NCBI GenBank assembly: GCA_030686115.1
Contig: CP131612.1
Coordinates: 2,790,001 to 2,854,000, forward strand
DNA length: 64,000 nucleotides
DNA from: Psychrobacter cibarius
GTDB taxonomy: Bacteria; Pseudomonadota; Gammaproteobacteria; Pseudomonadales; Moraxellaceae
Direction of reading: 5' to 3'
In this document: piece after piece, positions 38,141-47,812 of the stretch
Position numbering within the stretch: position 1 is the stretch's first letter
How the letters are laid out: every line of letters starts with the position of its first letter
The notes under the pieces: model-generated
Database searches by the model: none
What the model was told of the DNA's origin: nothing
What the model saw: only the letters and a program-made list of their open reading frames with translations
Program-made: the position numbers and the translations under genes

Positions 38141-38242
38141 GTCATATGGATAATTATTTTGTCAGTCCTGTTAAAAGCTCTATTAACAGTTAACTGTATG
38201 CATTATATTCCACATCCAATCCATTTATCTCGATTATGAAAA

Positions 38243-38251
38243 TGCTATAAT
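38243..38251 (+). promoter_or_regulatory. Extended -10 promoter candidate for murJ
   Basis: TGCTATAAT at 38243-38251 is an extended -10 (TGn plus TATAAT); no strong -35 is needed with this form. The transcript would begin near 38258, some 77 bases before the murJ ATG. Confidence 0.5.
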
Positions 38252-38334
38252 TCGTCAGCTTTTTGATAGCAGCAACTTAGTAAACAACCATCAGTAAACA
38301 ACCTTCAATAAACAAATTAGCACAATAGGTTCTC

Positions 38335-39885
38335 ATGGCAAAAAGTCGGTTATTTCGTTCAACCATGGTGGTCAGTAGTATGACCATGCTGTCTCGTATT
38401 TTAGGTCTGGTACGCGATGTCGTATTGTTAGGCGTCTTTGGCGCTGGTGGTCTGATGGATGCCTTTTTAGTCGCCTTCAAAATCCCAAACTTTTTGCGGC
38501 GTTTATTTGCAGAAGGTGCTTTTAGTCAAGCCTTCGTCCCTGTACTGTCCGAATACAAAGAAAAATATAGTTTGCAGCAGGTACAAATCTTAGTCAGTCG
38601 TACTTCAGGCGCTCTGTTGTTAATTTTGTCGATGCTTACCGTCGTTGTTATTTTAATGGCACCTTGGGTCGTGACTTTATTCGCGCCTGGTTTTGCGGAT
38701 CAACCAGGTAAGTTTGCTATTACCGCTGAATTACTGCGTCTGACCTTTCCTTATTTGCTATTTATTTCTATGACCGCCTTTGCCAGTGGCATTTTACAAA
38801 GCTACGGACGCTTTGCTGCGCCTGCCTTTGCACCCGTGTTATTGAACTTATGTATGATTGGTGGCGCGCTAATTTTTGCCCCTATGTTCGATGTTCCTAT
38901 CATGGCACTAGGCTATGCGGTCGCTATCGCAGGATTGTTGCAATTCTTACTGCAGCTGCCTCAGCTATGGCAACAAAAGCTGCTGGTCGCACCCAAGGTC
39001 GACTTTCAGCATGAAGGCGTTCGCCGTATTTTAAAACTCATGCTGCCTGCTATCTTTGGGGTCTCTGTCACTCAGATTAATCTGCTACTCAATACCATTT
39101 TTGCCTCATTGATGATTGGTGGCTCGGTTTCTTGGCTGTATGCCGCAGAGCGTATGAGTGAGCTGCCGTTAGGACTGATTGGCGTGGCAATCGGTACAGT
39201 CATTTTGCCAAGCTTATCAAAAAGTGAAGCCCAAAAAGATGATGTTAGCTTTAAAAAGACCATCGATTGGGCGGCACGCTTAATCATTTTAGTCGGTGTT
39301 CCGGCATCAGCAGCGTTGTTTATACTCGCCGATGTACTGATGCAAGCACTGTTTTTGCGCGGTGAGTTTACCTTACGCGATGCGCAGATGAGTTCGCTCG
39401 CATTACGTAGTATGGCTGGTGGTATTTTAGGCTTTATGCTTATTAAAATCTTTGCCCCTGCTTTTTTTGCCCGTCAAGATACCAGAACACCCGTAAAAAT
39501 CGGTATCATTTCTGTCTTTGCCAACATGATTTTTAGTGTCATTTTCATCGGTATATTTTATTTCTTAGAGATTCCGCTACATGGCGGCTTGGCATTAGCA
39601 ACCACAGGCGCGGCCTTTGTGAACGCAGGCTTATTATATTACTTCTTACATAAACGTGATATTTTCCGCTTTGGCAGCCATTGGAAAAAACTATTCACCC
39701 AGTTTGCGATTGCGACCAGCGCTATGATTGGCGTACTTTATGTCATGCTGCCTTATTTCCCTAGCGATGATGCGCAGTGGCGACGTATCGCCGCTTTACT
39801 CATTATGTGTGCCGTAGGGGCACTGGTTTATGGCGTGGTATTACTAGCCACTGGTTTCCGTCCGCGCCAGCTAAAGCATGGTTAA
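38335..39885 (+). CDS. murJ: Lipid II flippase MurJ (MviN)
   Basis: MOP-superfamily exporter that flips lipid II across the inner membrane. The 516-residue protein has about 14 spans and begins KSRLFRSTMVVSSMTMLSRILGLVRDVVLLGVFG, the standard MurJ opening. The essential arginines are in RILGLVRD and in NFLRRLFAEGAFSQAFVPVL, which is a family hallmark. The second half contains AAERMSELPLGLIGVAIGTVILPSLS and FFARQDTRTPVKIG, also characteristic. Length and motifs are complete. An AGG-type ribosome site precedes the ATG. It lies near other lipid II genes (murG, murC, ddl) in the wider window. Confidence 0.97.
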   Translation: MAKSRLFRSTMVVSSMTMLSRILGLVRDVVLLGVFGAGGLMDAFLVAFKIPNFLRRLFAEGAFSQAFVPVLSEYKEKYSLQQVQILVSRTSGALLLILSMLTVVVILMAPWVVTLFAPGFADQPGKFAITAELLRLTFPYLLFISMTAFASGILQSYGRFAAPAFAPVLLNLCMIGGALIFAPMFDVPIMALGYAVAIAGLLQFLLQLPQLWQQKLLVAPKVDFQHEGVRRILKLMLPAIFGVSVTQINLLLNTIFASLMIGGSVSWLYAAERMSELPLGLIGVAIGTVILPSLSKSEAQKDDVSFKKTIDWAARLIILVGVPASAALFILADVLMQALFLRGEFTLRDAQMSSLALRSMAGGILGFMLIKIFAPAFFARQDTRTPVKIGIISVFANMIFSVIFIGIFYFLEIPLHGGLALATTGAAFVNAGLLYYFLHKRDIFRFGSHWKKLFTQFAIATSAMIGVLYVMLPYFPSDDAQWRRIAALLIMCAVGALVYGVVLLATGFRPRQLKHG

Positions 39886-39996
39886 GCAGCTTCACTTACG
39901 AAACCAAAACAAGCTTAGTAAGAGAATGGATAGTGAATGACGCGGATAGTTGCCATAATTAACCATTAACGAATAAATAAAATCTGAGGGCTAATA

Positions 39997-40626
39997 ATGA
40001 TAACCAAACGAGTAACCTTGCTACGCTTACCAACTATCCTGACCGCTGGTGTCCTTAGCACTGGACTGCTTTTAAGTGCTTGTAGCGATAACGATAAGAC
40101 AGCTAATAGTGCTGAAGATACGGCAGCCATCGCTGAAGGCAGTGCTGATGAAAGCATTGATGCTGAAAATAGCGCTGCTAATCAAACGTCAGAAGTGGAT
40201 GCGAATAGCACAGTTGATAGTAAGCAGGCGGCTGAGAGTGGTAAAGATGAAACGGCTATTGATAGTGATGATATCAATCCAGTCACTTCTGCGACCAAGC
40301 AAAAAAGCCTCGTAACCAATCCAACCCAAGCTGGCACACCAGAAGATACTGTAAAGCAAGCACTAGATAGCTTGTATTATGGCGAGGTAAAAGAAGCCGT
40401 TAGATATTATAAAGTAGATATGGCAAACTTCGAAGAAGAGCTGGCTAAAACCCAGTATGCCTTTCAGCAAACGGTCGATGGCGTCACTATTACCGATACT
40501 AAATACAGTGATGATAAAACCCGTGCCACCATCATTGGGAAGCTGATGCTAAAAGGACAAAGCGAACCTGCACCATTGACCTATCAGCTACAGAAAATAG
40601 AAGGTCAATGGAAGATCTTGGGTTAA
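39997..40626 (+). CDS. Lipoprotein with DUF4878-like C-terminal domain
   Basis: The first 27 residues are a lipoprotein signal: basic MITKRVTLLRL, hydrophobic core and lipobox LLSAC with the lipidated cysteine at about residue 28. Residues 29-110 form an acidic Asp/Glu/Ser/Ala-rich low-complexity linker. The C-terminal domain (about 115-209), starting TPEDTVKQALDSLYYGEVKEAVRYY and ending GQWKILG, fits the NTF2-like DUF4878 pattern. Ser/Asp after the Cys (CSDND) includes Asp at +3. Function unknown. GAGGG seven bases before the ATG supports the start. It stands downstream of murJ. Confidence 0.8.
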   Translation: MITKRVTLLRLPTILTAGVLSTGLLLSACSDNDKTANSAEDTAAIAEGSADESIDAENSAANQTSEVDANSTVDSKQAAESGKDETAIDSDDINPVTSATKQKSLVTNPTQAGTPEDTVKQALDSLYYGEVKEAVRYYKVDMANFEEELAKTQYAFQQTVDGVTITDTKYSDDKTRATIIGKLMLKGQSEPAPLTYQLQKIEGQWKILG

Positions 40627-40637
40627 GCTATTTTAGC

Positions 40638-41252
40638 TTACTTATCTGAAGCATCATCCGATGTCACCGCTTTACCCAACATTACAACATCAGCGATAAA
40701 GCCTTGCATATCACACACTTTTGGCATATATCCCCATTGCTCAAAACCAAGCTTACGGAACAATCCTAAGCTTGGCTGATTGTGCGCAAAAATAAGCGCG
40801 ATTACATTATGAATGCCAAGGCTTGGCGCTTGTGTCAACATCCAGCATGTCAATAAACTGCCCAATCCTTGACCGTGAAAATCCTGATGCAGGTAGATAC
40901 TAATCTCAGTGCTGATATGATAAGCCGGTCGTGCATATAAATCGCTAAAGCTGCCCCATGCAACGATTGTTGTTGTCTCTGTTTTCGCTGCATTCTGCGT
41001 GGTCTTATGCATCACTTTTACCACATAAATAGGACGCGTCGGACTGTTTATATGCTCATCAAACCAATCTGCACGCTCTTCACAAGTCACTGGAGTAAGA
41101 TTGGCAGTGGCTTGCTTACCTGCAATAGTCTGATTGTAAATCGCCAAAATCTCTGACAAGTCGTCTCTACTTGCAGGCTGCACGACAAACTCATCCGTAA
41201 GATAATGTTCCGACAAAACAGCTGGCATAGCATTTAAGGCAGCAACGGGCAT
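40638..41252 (-). CDS. GNAT-family N-acetyltransferase (phosphinothricin acetyltransferase-like)
   Basis: Acetyl-CoA-dependent acetyltransferase. ATG 41252 (204 aa) is preferred because GGAG lies five bases upstream; the frame extends to 41312. Like Pat/MddA proteins it begins with RDDLSEILAIYNQTIAGKQATANLTPV and has the acetyl-CoA loop in ISIYLHQDFHGQGLGSLL (QxxGxG/A type). Then comes a typical C-terminal motif, ALIFAHNQPSLGLFRKLGFEQWGYMPKV. Members act on methionine sulfone/sulfoximine, phosphinothricin or related amino acids; the substrate here is not predictable. Convergent with the lipoprotein gene. Confidence 0.87.
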   Translation of the reverse strand: MPVAALNAMPAVLSEHYLTDEFVVQPASRDDLSEILAIYNQTIAGKQATANLTPVTCEERADWFDEHINSPTRPIYVVKVMHKTTQNAAKTETTTIVAWGSFSDLYARPAYHISTEISIYLHQDFHGQGLGSLLTCWMLTQAPSLGIHNVIALIFAHNQPSLGLFRKLGFEQWGYMPKVCDMQGFIADVVMLGKAVTSDDASDK

Positions 41253-41522
41253 AAGGTCTCCGTAATTATTAATTAATAGTCTATGAGTGATAATTGTTGC
41301 TAGATGATCCATCTATACAGAGGGTCATTACAAAAGCATGTGGACAAACATCACAGTATTTTAAGATGACAGAGCGGATAGCGCCATACTTTTATTGTCG
41401 GTAGACTATAGGATGTTAGTGTGCTCATTTTACTTTATAATGGCTGATTTTAAACACATTGATTTTGGTACGAGTGTGTTTTTTCTTTTTTATCCGGTCT
41501 TATCTATCATAGCTGAAAATTT

Positions 41523-42563
41523 ATGAACACCTATTTTCTTGAGCAACTGATTGCCTCGCCAAGTAATTTGACTACAAATACTAGCCCAGTAGATTTAGCG
41601 CCCTGTGTGCTCACTATCGGTAACTTCGATGGTGTCCATCTTGGTCATCAAGCAATGCTTGAACAAGTCCGTGATATTGCCCATGCACAAAATCTTGGTT
41701 CTGCTGTCATGATATTTGAGCCACAGCCTCGTGAATTTTTTGCGCCAGCCACCGCGCCTGCTCGCCTCACCAATCTCGCTGAAAAACAAGCTTTGTTAGC
41801 AGAATATGGCGTTGAGACCTTGATTGTGGCAGGATTTGATGCAGAGTTTCGCTCGCTATCCGCCCAAGCATTTGCCGATCTTTTAGCCCTGCGCTTAAAT
41901 GTCAAAGCGTTAGTGTTGGGTGATGACTTCAAATTTGGTCATGACCGTACTGGCGACAGTCAGTTTTTGCGGAATTATGGCTTAGATGTGACCAATCTAC
42001 ATACCGTCATCGATGATAGTGGTAAAGCGGCACGTATCAGCTCTACTCGCGTTCGGGACTTACTATTGGCTGGTGATATTGACGCTGCTAATGCGCTACT
42101 TGGTCGCGATTATGCGATTACAGGAATGGTCGTTGGTGGTGATAAAATAGGTCGCACCATGGACTTTCCTACTGCGAATATTGACCTACAGCGTTTAAAA
42201 CCTGCCCTGCATGGTATCTTTGCTGTTGATGTCCTCAGCCTCGACGAGGATGGGCAAGTGATTGCTGATGGCTTATCGGCACTTGCTATAGATGGCAAAT
42301 CAGGTATCTCAGGATTACGTTCCAACAGCCTCTTTGGGACAGCCAATATCGGCACCAGACCCTCTGTCGATAAACAACATGATTGGCGTTTGGAAGTGCA
42401 TTTCCCAGAATTAAATGCCGATTTATATGGATTAACTTTACAGGTTCGATTTTTGCATTATTTACATGGTGAACGACATTATGATGGCTTAGAAGCATTA
42501 AAAACAGGCATCCATAATGATGTCAAAGCATTAATTGAGTGGCGAGAGCAGCAGCCCAGTTAG
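41523..42563 (+). CDS. ribF: Bifunctional riboflavin kinase/FAD synthetase
   Basis: Makes FMN and FAD from riboflavin. The N-terminal FAD synthetase domain has GNFDGVHLGHQ (33-43), the nucleotidyltransferase HxGH motif, then VLGDDFKFGHDRTGD and ISSTRVRDLLLAGD. The C-terminal flavokinase domain has GGDKIGRTMDFPTANID, with the PTAN motif, and LEVHFPELNADLYG. At 346 aa it is slightly long because of an insertion with GLSALAIDGKSGISGLRSN in the kinase domain. The ribosome site is weak. ileS does not follow, although it is the usual neighbour in many gammaproteobacteria. Confidence 0.96.
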   Translation: MNTYFLEQLIASPSNLTTNTSPVDLAPCVLTIGNFDGVHLGHQAMLEQVRDIAHAQNLGSAVMIFEPQPREFFAPATAPARLTNLAEKQALLAEYGVETLIVAGFDAEFRSLSAQAFADLLALRLNVKALVLGDDFKFGHDRTGDSQFLRNYGLDVTNLHTVIDDSGKAARISSTRVRDLLLAGDIDAANALLGRDYAITGMVVGGDKIGRTMDFPTANIDLQRLKPALHGIFAVDVLSLDEDGQVIADGLSALAIDGKSGISGLRSNSLFGTANIGTRPSVDKQHDWRLEVHFPELNADLYGLTLQVRFLHYLHGERHYDGLEALKTGIHNDVKALIEWREQQPS

Positions 42564-42607
42564 ATAGCTAGTAGGCTTAAATGCGGGCGTCGATATTTAT
42601 AATTTAT

Positions 42608-42645
42608 AAAAAACCCACAGCGTTTATAACGTTTGTGGGTTTTTA
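42608..42645 (+). terminator. Intrinsic terminator after ribF
   Basis: Stem CCCACA-CGTT / AACG-TGTGGG with a small bulge and TAT loop (about 42614-42638), A-run before and T5 after. It also faces the DUF2789 gene on the minus strand. Confidence 0.8.
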
Positions 42646-42661
42646 CTTAATAGGGGTTTTT

Positions 42662-42901
42662 CTAAGCATCTGGATGCATACGTACGTTTAAGTCATCGAT
42701 GACCTCTACCCATTCCGCATCTTTTTCCCATTCTTCTTGTAGAAAAGTACGTTGATTGTCTGTCCAAATGCTCGCTTCTATCAACTTCTCTTCTTTATCC
42801 AACTGATTATTTTCAATAAAACTATCAATCGCTGCATCTGAGCTATCAAGTCCCAACTGTGCAAATAATTCATTCATATTGTATTCTGGTTCACCCAACA
42901 T
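42662..42901 (-). CDS. DUF2789 small protein
   Basis: A 79-residue acidic cytosolic protein matching DUF2789: MNELFAQLGLDSSDAAIDSFI near the N-terminus, a central ASIWTDNQRTFLQEEWEKDAEW, then a VIDDLNVRMHPDA tail. Function unknown; the family is common in Pseudomonas, Acinetobacter and Psychrobacter. AAGGAG is ideally placed six bases before the ATG. It is a single gene between ribF and mdh, each bounded by a terminator. Confidence 0.85.
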   Translation of the reverse strand: MLGEPEYNMNELFAQLGLDSSDAAIDSFIENNQLDKEEKLIEASIWTDNQRTFLQEEWEKDAEWVEVIDDLNVRMHPDA

Positions 42902-43042
42902 ACTTTTCTCCTTAAATGGTACGAGTGTCTTTGTGTTTATTATCTAAATTGACACATTTATTGTAGCAAGCTTTATTTTAATAGCTGTTAATCAACGTGT
43001 ATCTAACGTTATCAATTGTATTTTGATAGGCAGACAAAACAC

Positions 43043-43073
43043 AAAAAAGCCCTCTAATGTAGAGGGCTTTTTT
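43043..43073 (-). terminator. Intrinsic terminator after mdh
   Basis: Stem GCCCTCTA (43049-43056) / TAGAGGGC (43060-43067) with ATG loop, A6 before and T6 after. Confidence 0.88.
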
Positions 43074-43136
43074 AGATCAATTTCTATAAAACAGCTTTAT
43101 GACATGATGACATGATAATATCGTGACATTGGCCGC

Positions 43137-44126
43137 TTATGGAAGCAGGTGTGCTACTGCATCACGTTCTTCGCTAAGCTCTTGCTCAGTCGCTGCCATT
43201 TTCTCTTTAGAGAAATCTGATGACACATCAACGCCATCTACGATAGACCAGTCACCGTTAGTGCATGTGCATGGGAATGAGTAGATTAAGCCTTTCGCGA
43301 TACCGTATTCGCCATTTGAATAAACGCCCATTGATACCCAATCGTTCTCATCAGTACCCAATGCCCATGTACGTACGTGTGCAATGGCCGCGTTGGCAGC
43401 AGAAGCGGCAGATGATGCACCGCGTGCTTTAATGATTGCGGCACCGCGTTGTTGTACTTCTGGGATATAAGTCGCTTCGTACCATTCGCGATCAACCAAA
43501 TCTAATGCAGGCTTACCGTTGACAGTAGCAGCAGTCAGATCAGGATACTGCGTTGATGAATGGTTGCCCCAGATGATCATTTTTTTCACGTCATTGACGG
43601 TTCTGTCAGTTTTGCCAGCCAACTGTGCCATGGCACGGTTGTGATCTAAACGAGTCATCGCAGTGAAGTTACGTGGATCAAGATCTGGTGCATTGCGCTG
43701 AGCGATAAGGGCGTTGGTGTTGGCAGGGTTACCGACAACCAACACTTTTACGTCACGGCTTGCAACGTCATTCAATGCTTTACCTTGTGCTGAGAAAATC
43801 GCAGCGTTGGCTTCTAGCAAATCTTTACGTTCCATACCTGGACCACGCGGACGTGAACCGACTAGCAGAGCATAGTCAACATCTTTGAATGCAACGGTCG
43901 CATCATCAGTCTGCACAATACCTGCTAATAAAGGGAATGCACAATCTTCTAATTCCATGACCACACCCTTTAGGGCGTCAAGTGCTGGAGCGATTTCAAG
44001 CAATTGCAAAATAACTGGCTGATCTTTACCTAGCATCTCACCAGATGCAATACGAAATAACATAGCATAGCTGATATTACCAGCGGCACCAGTGACGGCA
44101 ACACGTAAAGGCTGTTTCATTGACAT
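43137..44126 (-). CDS. mdh: Malate dehydrogenase
   Basis: NAD-dependent oxidation of malate to oxaloacetate in the TCA cycle. The NAD fold opens [19 protein letters not shown], and the active site has [14 protein letters not shown] (substrate arginines and mobile loop), TRLDHNRA (Asp of the relay) and [11 protein letters not shown] with catalytic H189. The length, 329 aa, is typical of the cytosolic-type MDH found in Moraxellaceae and other proteobacteria, distinct from the 312-aa E. coli type. GGGAG before ATG 44126 supports the start. Single gene with its own terminator. Confidence 0.97.
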   Translation of the reverse strand: MSMKQPLRVAVTGAAGNISYAMLFRIASGEMLGKDQPVILQLLEIAPALDALKGVVMELEDCAFPLLAGIVQTDDATVAFKDVDYALLVGSRPRGPGMERKDLLEANAAIFSAQGKALNDVASRDVKVLVVGNPANTNALIAQRNAPDLDPRNFTAMTRLDHNRAMAQLAGKTDRTVNDVKKMIIWGNHSSTQYPDLTAATVNGKPALDLVDREWYEATYIPEVQQRGAAIIKARGASSAASAANAAIAHVRTWALGTDENDWVSMGVYSNGEYGIAKGLIYSFPCTCTNGDWSIVDGVDVSSDFSKEKMAATEQELSEERDAVAHLLP

Positions 44127-44496
44127 TGAATACTCCCTAATTATAGATTAGATAATTCATGATTCTGATTGATGGTTCTAATGGATGACTATCGTTGTAA
44201 ATAGCGACTTGCCTACTGAATATAGCAGTCATAAACCGAGAGCTAGTGTAGCACTTCGTTCAGCAAATCGTCTAGAGACAATAAGACGCCGACCACCGAT
44301 TATATTGTTACATTTTATACGGGAGGATTTTTATACCTACTGTAAACCTATACGGATACAGTGCGAGAAAGCAATCAAAGGCAGCTGATAACAGCATTGA
44401 GAAGCGTTGTATACAGTGATATAACGCTTAAAATAAGCGAGTATTATTAGGGCGTGTCCTCAATTCAATCAATAAACATTTAAATGGGCTAAAAAA
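44127..44496. other. Intergenic region with hairpin and repeat relic
   Basis: The region holds the mdh promoter side, an 11-bp inverted repeat AAGCGTTGTAT / ATATAACGCTT (44402-44429, one mismatch) and, next to the stop of the RNase T2-like gene, a one-ended repeat relic (44447 onward). No gene is seen. Confidence 0.5.
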
Positions 44497-44497
44497 C
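44447..44497 (+). mobile_element. One-ended relic of the MITE-like repeat
   Basis: TTAG then GGCGTGTCCTCAAT (44451-44464) matches the inverted end of the element at 55069-55235, and further in, TAAATGGGCTAAAAA recurs at nearly the same distance from the tip (15 versus 16 bases between the two blocks). The other end is missing; homology stops at the RNase T2-like stop codon. Confidence 0.55.
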
Positions 44498-45138
44498 TAT
44501 TTTCCACCCGAAATGACGAACTTGCTGCCACAATTATTCACAACATTATGACATGTGCCAAATTCGCTCCCTTCATAACAAATATGGATATCCGTCAATG
44601 TTGATTGACGACGACTGCCCGCTTGGCAAATCAAATCAATACTGTTTGAGGACATACCGCTGTTAAGCTGGGTCATTTGACTGATAAATCGAGATTTAGA
44701 AACCGTATAGCTATTACCCGTATTAAGCTCGTTAGGCAGCTTTAATGCGCCAGCGTAATTGGTAATCTGGCGGAAATAACTACTGGCACTGAGTGGACTA
44801 CACGCCCCATAACGCTGCCAAGCTTGGCTACGTACTGTCGTATCAGGCATGATACGGTTGACGACTTTTAATTGTAACGGTGTCAGACGTGGCTCACTAC
44901 CGCGTCCGCAGCGCTCACCATATCCCATATCCAGACCTGATACTGTCAACGAATAACCCTCCAAGCATTGACGCATGCGGGCACGCGTCGGCTGTATGCT
45001 ACACAATGCTGGTGTCATCTCAATCATCAACACCCGCTGTCCGCTCTTAACAGCGCTCGCGGCATGTACCGGCATCATCATAATGCCTTGCAACATCACT
45101 AATACACCGATACTTAGCGTCGTATTTAGTTTATCCAT
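44497..45138 (-). CDS. Secreted RNase T2-fold protein with degenerate active site
   Basis: A 213-residue exported protein if started at 45138, where MDKLNTTLSIGVLVMLQGIMMMPVHAA gives a clean signal peptide; the frame is open to 45294 but that part is low-complexity. The order of elements resembles RNase T2: a strand after VLMIEMTPALCS, a first active-site region EGYSLTVSGLDMGYG where FTIHGLWP is expected, and AWQRYGACSPLSASSYFRQI where HExxKHGTC...YF is expected. Both catalytic histidines are therefore replaced. Eight or so cysteines could form disulfides. Catalysis is doubtful; it may bind RNA or do something else. The start is uncertain (no good ribosome site). Confidence 0.6.
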   Translation of the reverse strand: MDKLNTTLSIGVLVMLQGIMMMPVHAASAVKSGQRVLMIEMTPALCSIQPTRARMRQCLEGYSLTVSGLDMGYGERCGRGSEPRLTPLQLKVVNRIMPDTTVRSQAWQRYGACSPLSASSYFRQITNYAGALKLPNELNTGNSYTVSKSRFISQMTQLNSGMSSNSIDLICQAGSRRQSTLTDIHICYEGSEFGTCHNVVNNCGSKFVISGGK

Positions 45139-45673
45139 AGATGTATTAGTTATCGAGCTTGATTGGTTTAAATCTGGCGTCAGATTAGATAGCGAGCGCA
45201 TCTGCATCTGCATCTGCTGAATAGATGACTGATGCTGAACTTTGGATAACAGGGACAGATTGAAATATTTTTTGATCATAGGGGCTGAAGGCATCTAGCA
45301 ATGATAAAAACATGGGCTATCGTTTAGCTCATAGTGTTCGACGTATAAACACTGATAAAACTAAGAATAGAGCTAACAAAAATGTGTGCGTTGATTGATA
45401 AGCACTTATTATAAGCACGTATAAAAGACACTAATTGATGCAATGGTAGCAAAACGTTTTTTTTAATCTATAGCAGAAACGTAAACATAATCTAATGATA
45501 GCATCAATAGTACAAAAATATCGCAACGTTAGCATGTCATCATCAGCGATGTTGGGCGTCGAATTAGGCATCGCGTCAAGACAAAGCTAGCTTTGATTGC
45601 ACGATAAAAAGTGACATAAAAAAACCATTAATGATTGCTCACGAATGGTTTTTTTAATTTATACATTAGCATT
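45139..45673. other. Spacer upstream of the RNase T2-like gene, with slt terminator
   Basis: The part up to 45294 is in frame with the RNase T2-like gene and could be its N-terminus. The rest is AT-rich without a gene, ending in the terminator of the transglycosylase gene at 45618-45655. Confidence 0.4.
45618..45655 (-). terminator. Intrinsic terminator after the lytic transglycosylase gene
   Basis: Arms AAAAAACCATT and AATGGTTTTTT with a 14-base loop; on the minus strand a stem followed by T7. Confidence 0.75.
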
Positions 45674-47812
45674 TTAGAACGCGGCAGGTATCGTGCCCAT
45701 GCGCTGGCTAATAGGCTGACTACGACCTAATAGACTGCTATAAATGGTGGCATTTTCCATCACGTGTTTAACGTAATTACGGGTTTCAGGAAAGGCAATC
45801 GACTCGACGTACTGGTCGGCTGCGAGCGAACCATATACTGGTTGCCAACGCTTGGCATTGTTCGGACCCGCATTATAGCCAGCCGTTGCCAACACAGGTT
45901 GACGGTTTAGCTTACCGAAAATATCACCCATATACCATGTGCCGTAACGAATATTGGTATCGCCACTATTGGCACGGCTGGCGCTATAGGTCTCACCTAA
46001 GTTACGAGCAATGTATTTTGCCGTGTCAGGCATCACCTGCATCAAACCACTGGCACCAACGTTTGAGCGTGCTGATGCAACAAAACGACTTTCTTGACGC
46101 ATGATGCCATAAGCCCAAGCAGGATCGATACCAGCAGACTGACTATAACGTACGACTGCATCTTGATGCGGCATCGGATGTGATAACGCTAAGCTGTCTA
46201 CTCTATCAGTATTATCAACGGCATAAATTGCTCGGTCGAGCCAGCCCATATCATAGGCTTGACGAGCAGCGGCAATAATCAAGTTATCATCACGCTTGTC
46301 GCGCGCCTGCTTTACCGCCCAGTTCCATTCACGATTGGCATAGGCACGGCTGGCGTCAGCATTATATAGAGCAAAAGCACGCGCAAAGTTGGCATCTTGC
46401 ATAACCCGTGCGCGATCAGCGGTACTGACATTTGGTAAGTTATTACCACCCAAACGACTGGCATCAAAACGCTGACCCACTTTATCCTTTGCCATTAAGC
46501 CATAATAGTCATTATTTTTTGCCAAGTTTTGATACATTTTTTTAGCAGTATTACGCTTGTTAGCATGGCTTGATTGCTCATAAGCGCGAGCCAGCCAATA
46601 TTGCCACTGGTCACTTTTTTGGGTTTCAGCCTCCATTTTTGAGATGGCTTCGACCACATCGTCCCAGCGGCTAAAACGAATCGCTGCCATGGCATAATCT
46701 TCGGCTTCTTCAAAATTAAAATCTTCGTCTAGGCTATTGCGGAACCAGTCAACCGCCTCAGCATTAAAACCATCATCCGTATTATGATTCATACGTTGCA
46801 CCCCAAGGATACGATACGCATAGCGACGAGTCTCCGCATTCAACAATTTAACTGAACGCTGATTGTCTTGCTTAACATCAAAATCTAACTGTAATGCAGC
46901 TTCACGGTAAGACTTGTCAGCAACGCGTCCTATGGCATATAGGTATAGGTATTGATTGTTTTGACTGGCAGGTTCTCGACTAAAACGGCTAAAAAAAGCA
47001 GACGGATTCAGTTGAATCTCACTCAATGCTGAATAAGCAATGGGCGTTCCTAAACGTGATGACAATGCCATAATATCACCCGTTTTGCCTTTGCGTAGCA
47101 TACGCTTGAGGCGCGCCGCGCGATCCTGATTGCTAATCAGCGCGTTATTATTCATCTCCATCGCGAGCTGGTCACACAAGGCTGGCTGCTTTTTGGTCGT
47201 CAACCAAACTTCAGACTTGGCTGCCATAGCCCGCATAGTATCGCCGCCATTATTGAACCCAAGCGCAACCGCACAGCGCTCACTGGCATCCGCATTGGTA
47301 ATCAAATTCGCAACTTGGCGTACTGAGGCGTAATCATTGGAGCCTGCTTTAGTCTCGGCAAAATCCGCCACCAGCTTTTCTGCCATCACCGTATTTGGAT
47401 ATTGACGCACAAACTGTGACACTGCCGCCGAACTTTGCGAATTAAGATCCAAATTCATCCGCCAATAAGTGGGATACATGGCAAACAAACCCCCACTCAT
47501 CGCTTGCTCATAATTGTATAAAGCACTGACATCACCGCGTTCTGCCGCAATTGCCGCTGCTGTAAATGAGCTCACACCATTGTCTGACTGATAGCCACTG
47601 TTTTGTTGATAGCTGCCTTCTTGCTGATAACTGTCCTCTTCACCCCACGTCAGCTCAGCACAAGCCACCTGTGACAATCCTAGCGCACTCATTGCTGTCG
47701 CCAAACTTAACGCACTGACTCGTAGCGTCCTTGCTTTCAATCGTTTTGCATCTTCATTTTGCTTAATAGATTCTCTATCCTTGATGCTATGAGCAACCTG
47801 CGGCTTTGTCAT
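45674..47812 (-). CDS. slt: Soluble lytic murein transglycosylase (Slt70-like)
   Basis: A periplasmic enzyme that cleaves peptidoglycan to 1,6-anhydro-muropeptides. The 712-residue protein has a basic N-region and signal peptide (about 30-52, ending QVACAEL), a long helical superhelix domain (about 90-550) and a C-terminal lysozyme-like domain. The catalytic glutamate is E574 in IMRQESRF, followed by SNVGASGLMQVMPDTAKYIA and ATAGYNAGPNNAKRW, the family motifs. GAGAG precedes the ATG. Single gene; its products are the substrate source for the AmpD encoded at 37.5 kb. Confidence 0.93.
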   Translation of the reverse strand: MTKPQVAHSIKDRESIKQNEDAKRLKARTLRVSALSLATAMSALGLSQVACAELTWGEEDSYQQEGSYQQNSGYQSDNGVSSFTAAAIAAERGDVSALYNYEQAMSGGLFAMYPTYWRMNLDLNSQSSAAVSQFVRQYPNTVMAEKLVADFAETKAGSNDYASVRQVANLITNADASERCAVALGFNNGGDTMRAMAAKSEVWLTTKKQPALCDQLAMEMNNNALISNQDRAARLKRMLRKGKTGDIMALSSRLGTPIAYSALSEIQLNPSAFFSRFSREPASQNNQYLYLYAIGRVADKSYREAALQLDFDVKQDNQRSVKLLNAETRRYAYRILGVQRMNHNTDDGFNAEAVDWFRNSLDEDFNFEEAEDYAMAAIRFSRWDDVVEAISKMEAETQKSDQWQYWLARAYEQSSHANKRNTAKKMYQNLAKNNDYYGLMAKDKVGQRFDASRLGGNNLPNVSTADRARVMQDANFARAFALYNADASRAYANREWNWAVKQARDKRDDNLIIAAARQAYDMGWLDRAIYAVDNTDRVDSLALSHPMPHQDAVVRYSQSAGIDPAWAYGIMRQESRFVASARSNVGASGLMQVMPDTAKYIARNLGETYSASRANSGDTNIRYGTWYMGDIFGKLNRQPVLATAGYNAGPNNAKRWQPVYGSLAADQYVESIAFPETRNYVKHVMENATIYSSLLGRSQPISQRMGTIPAAF

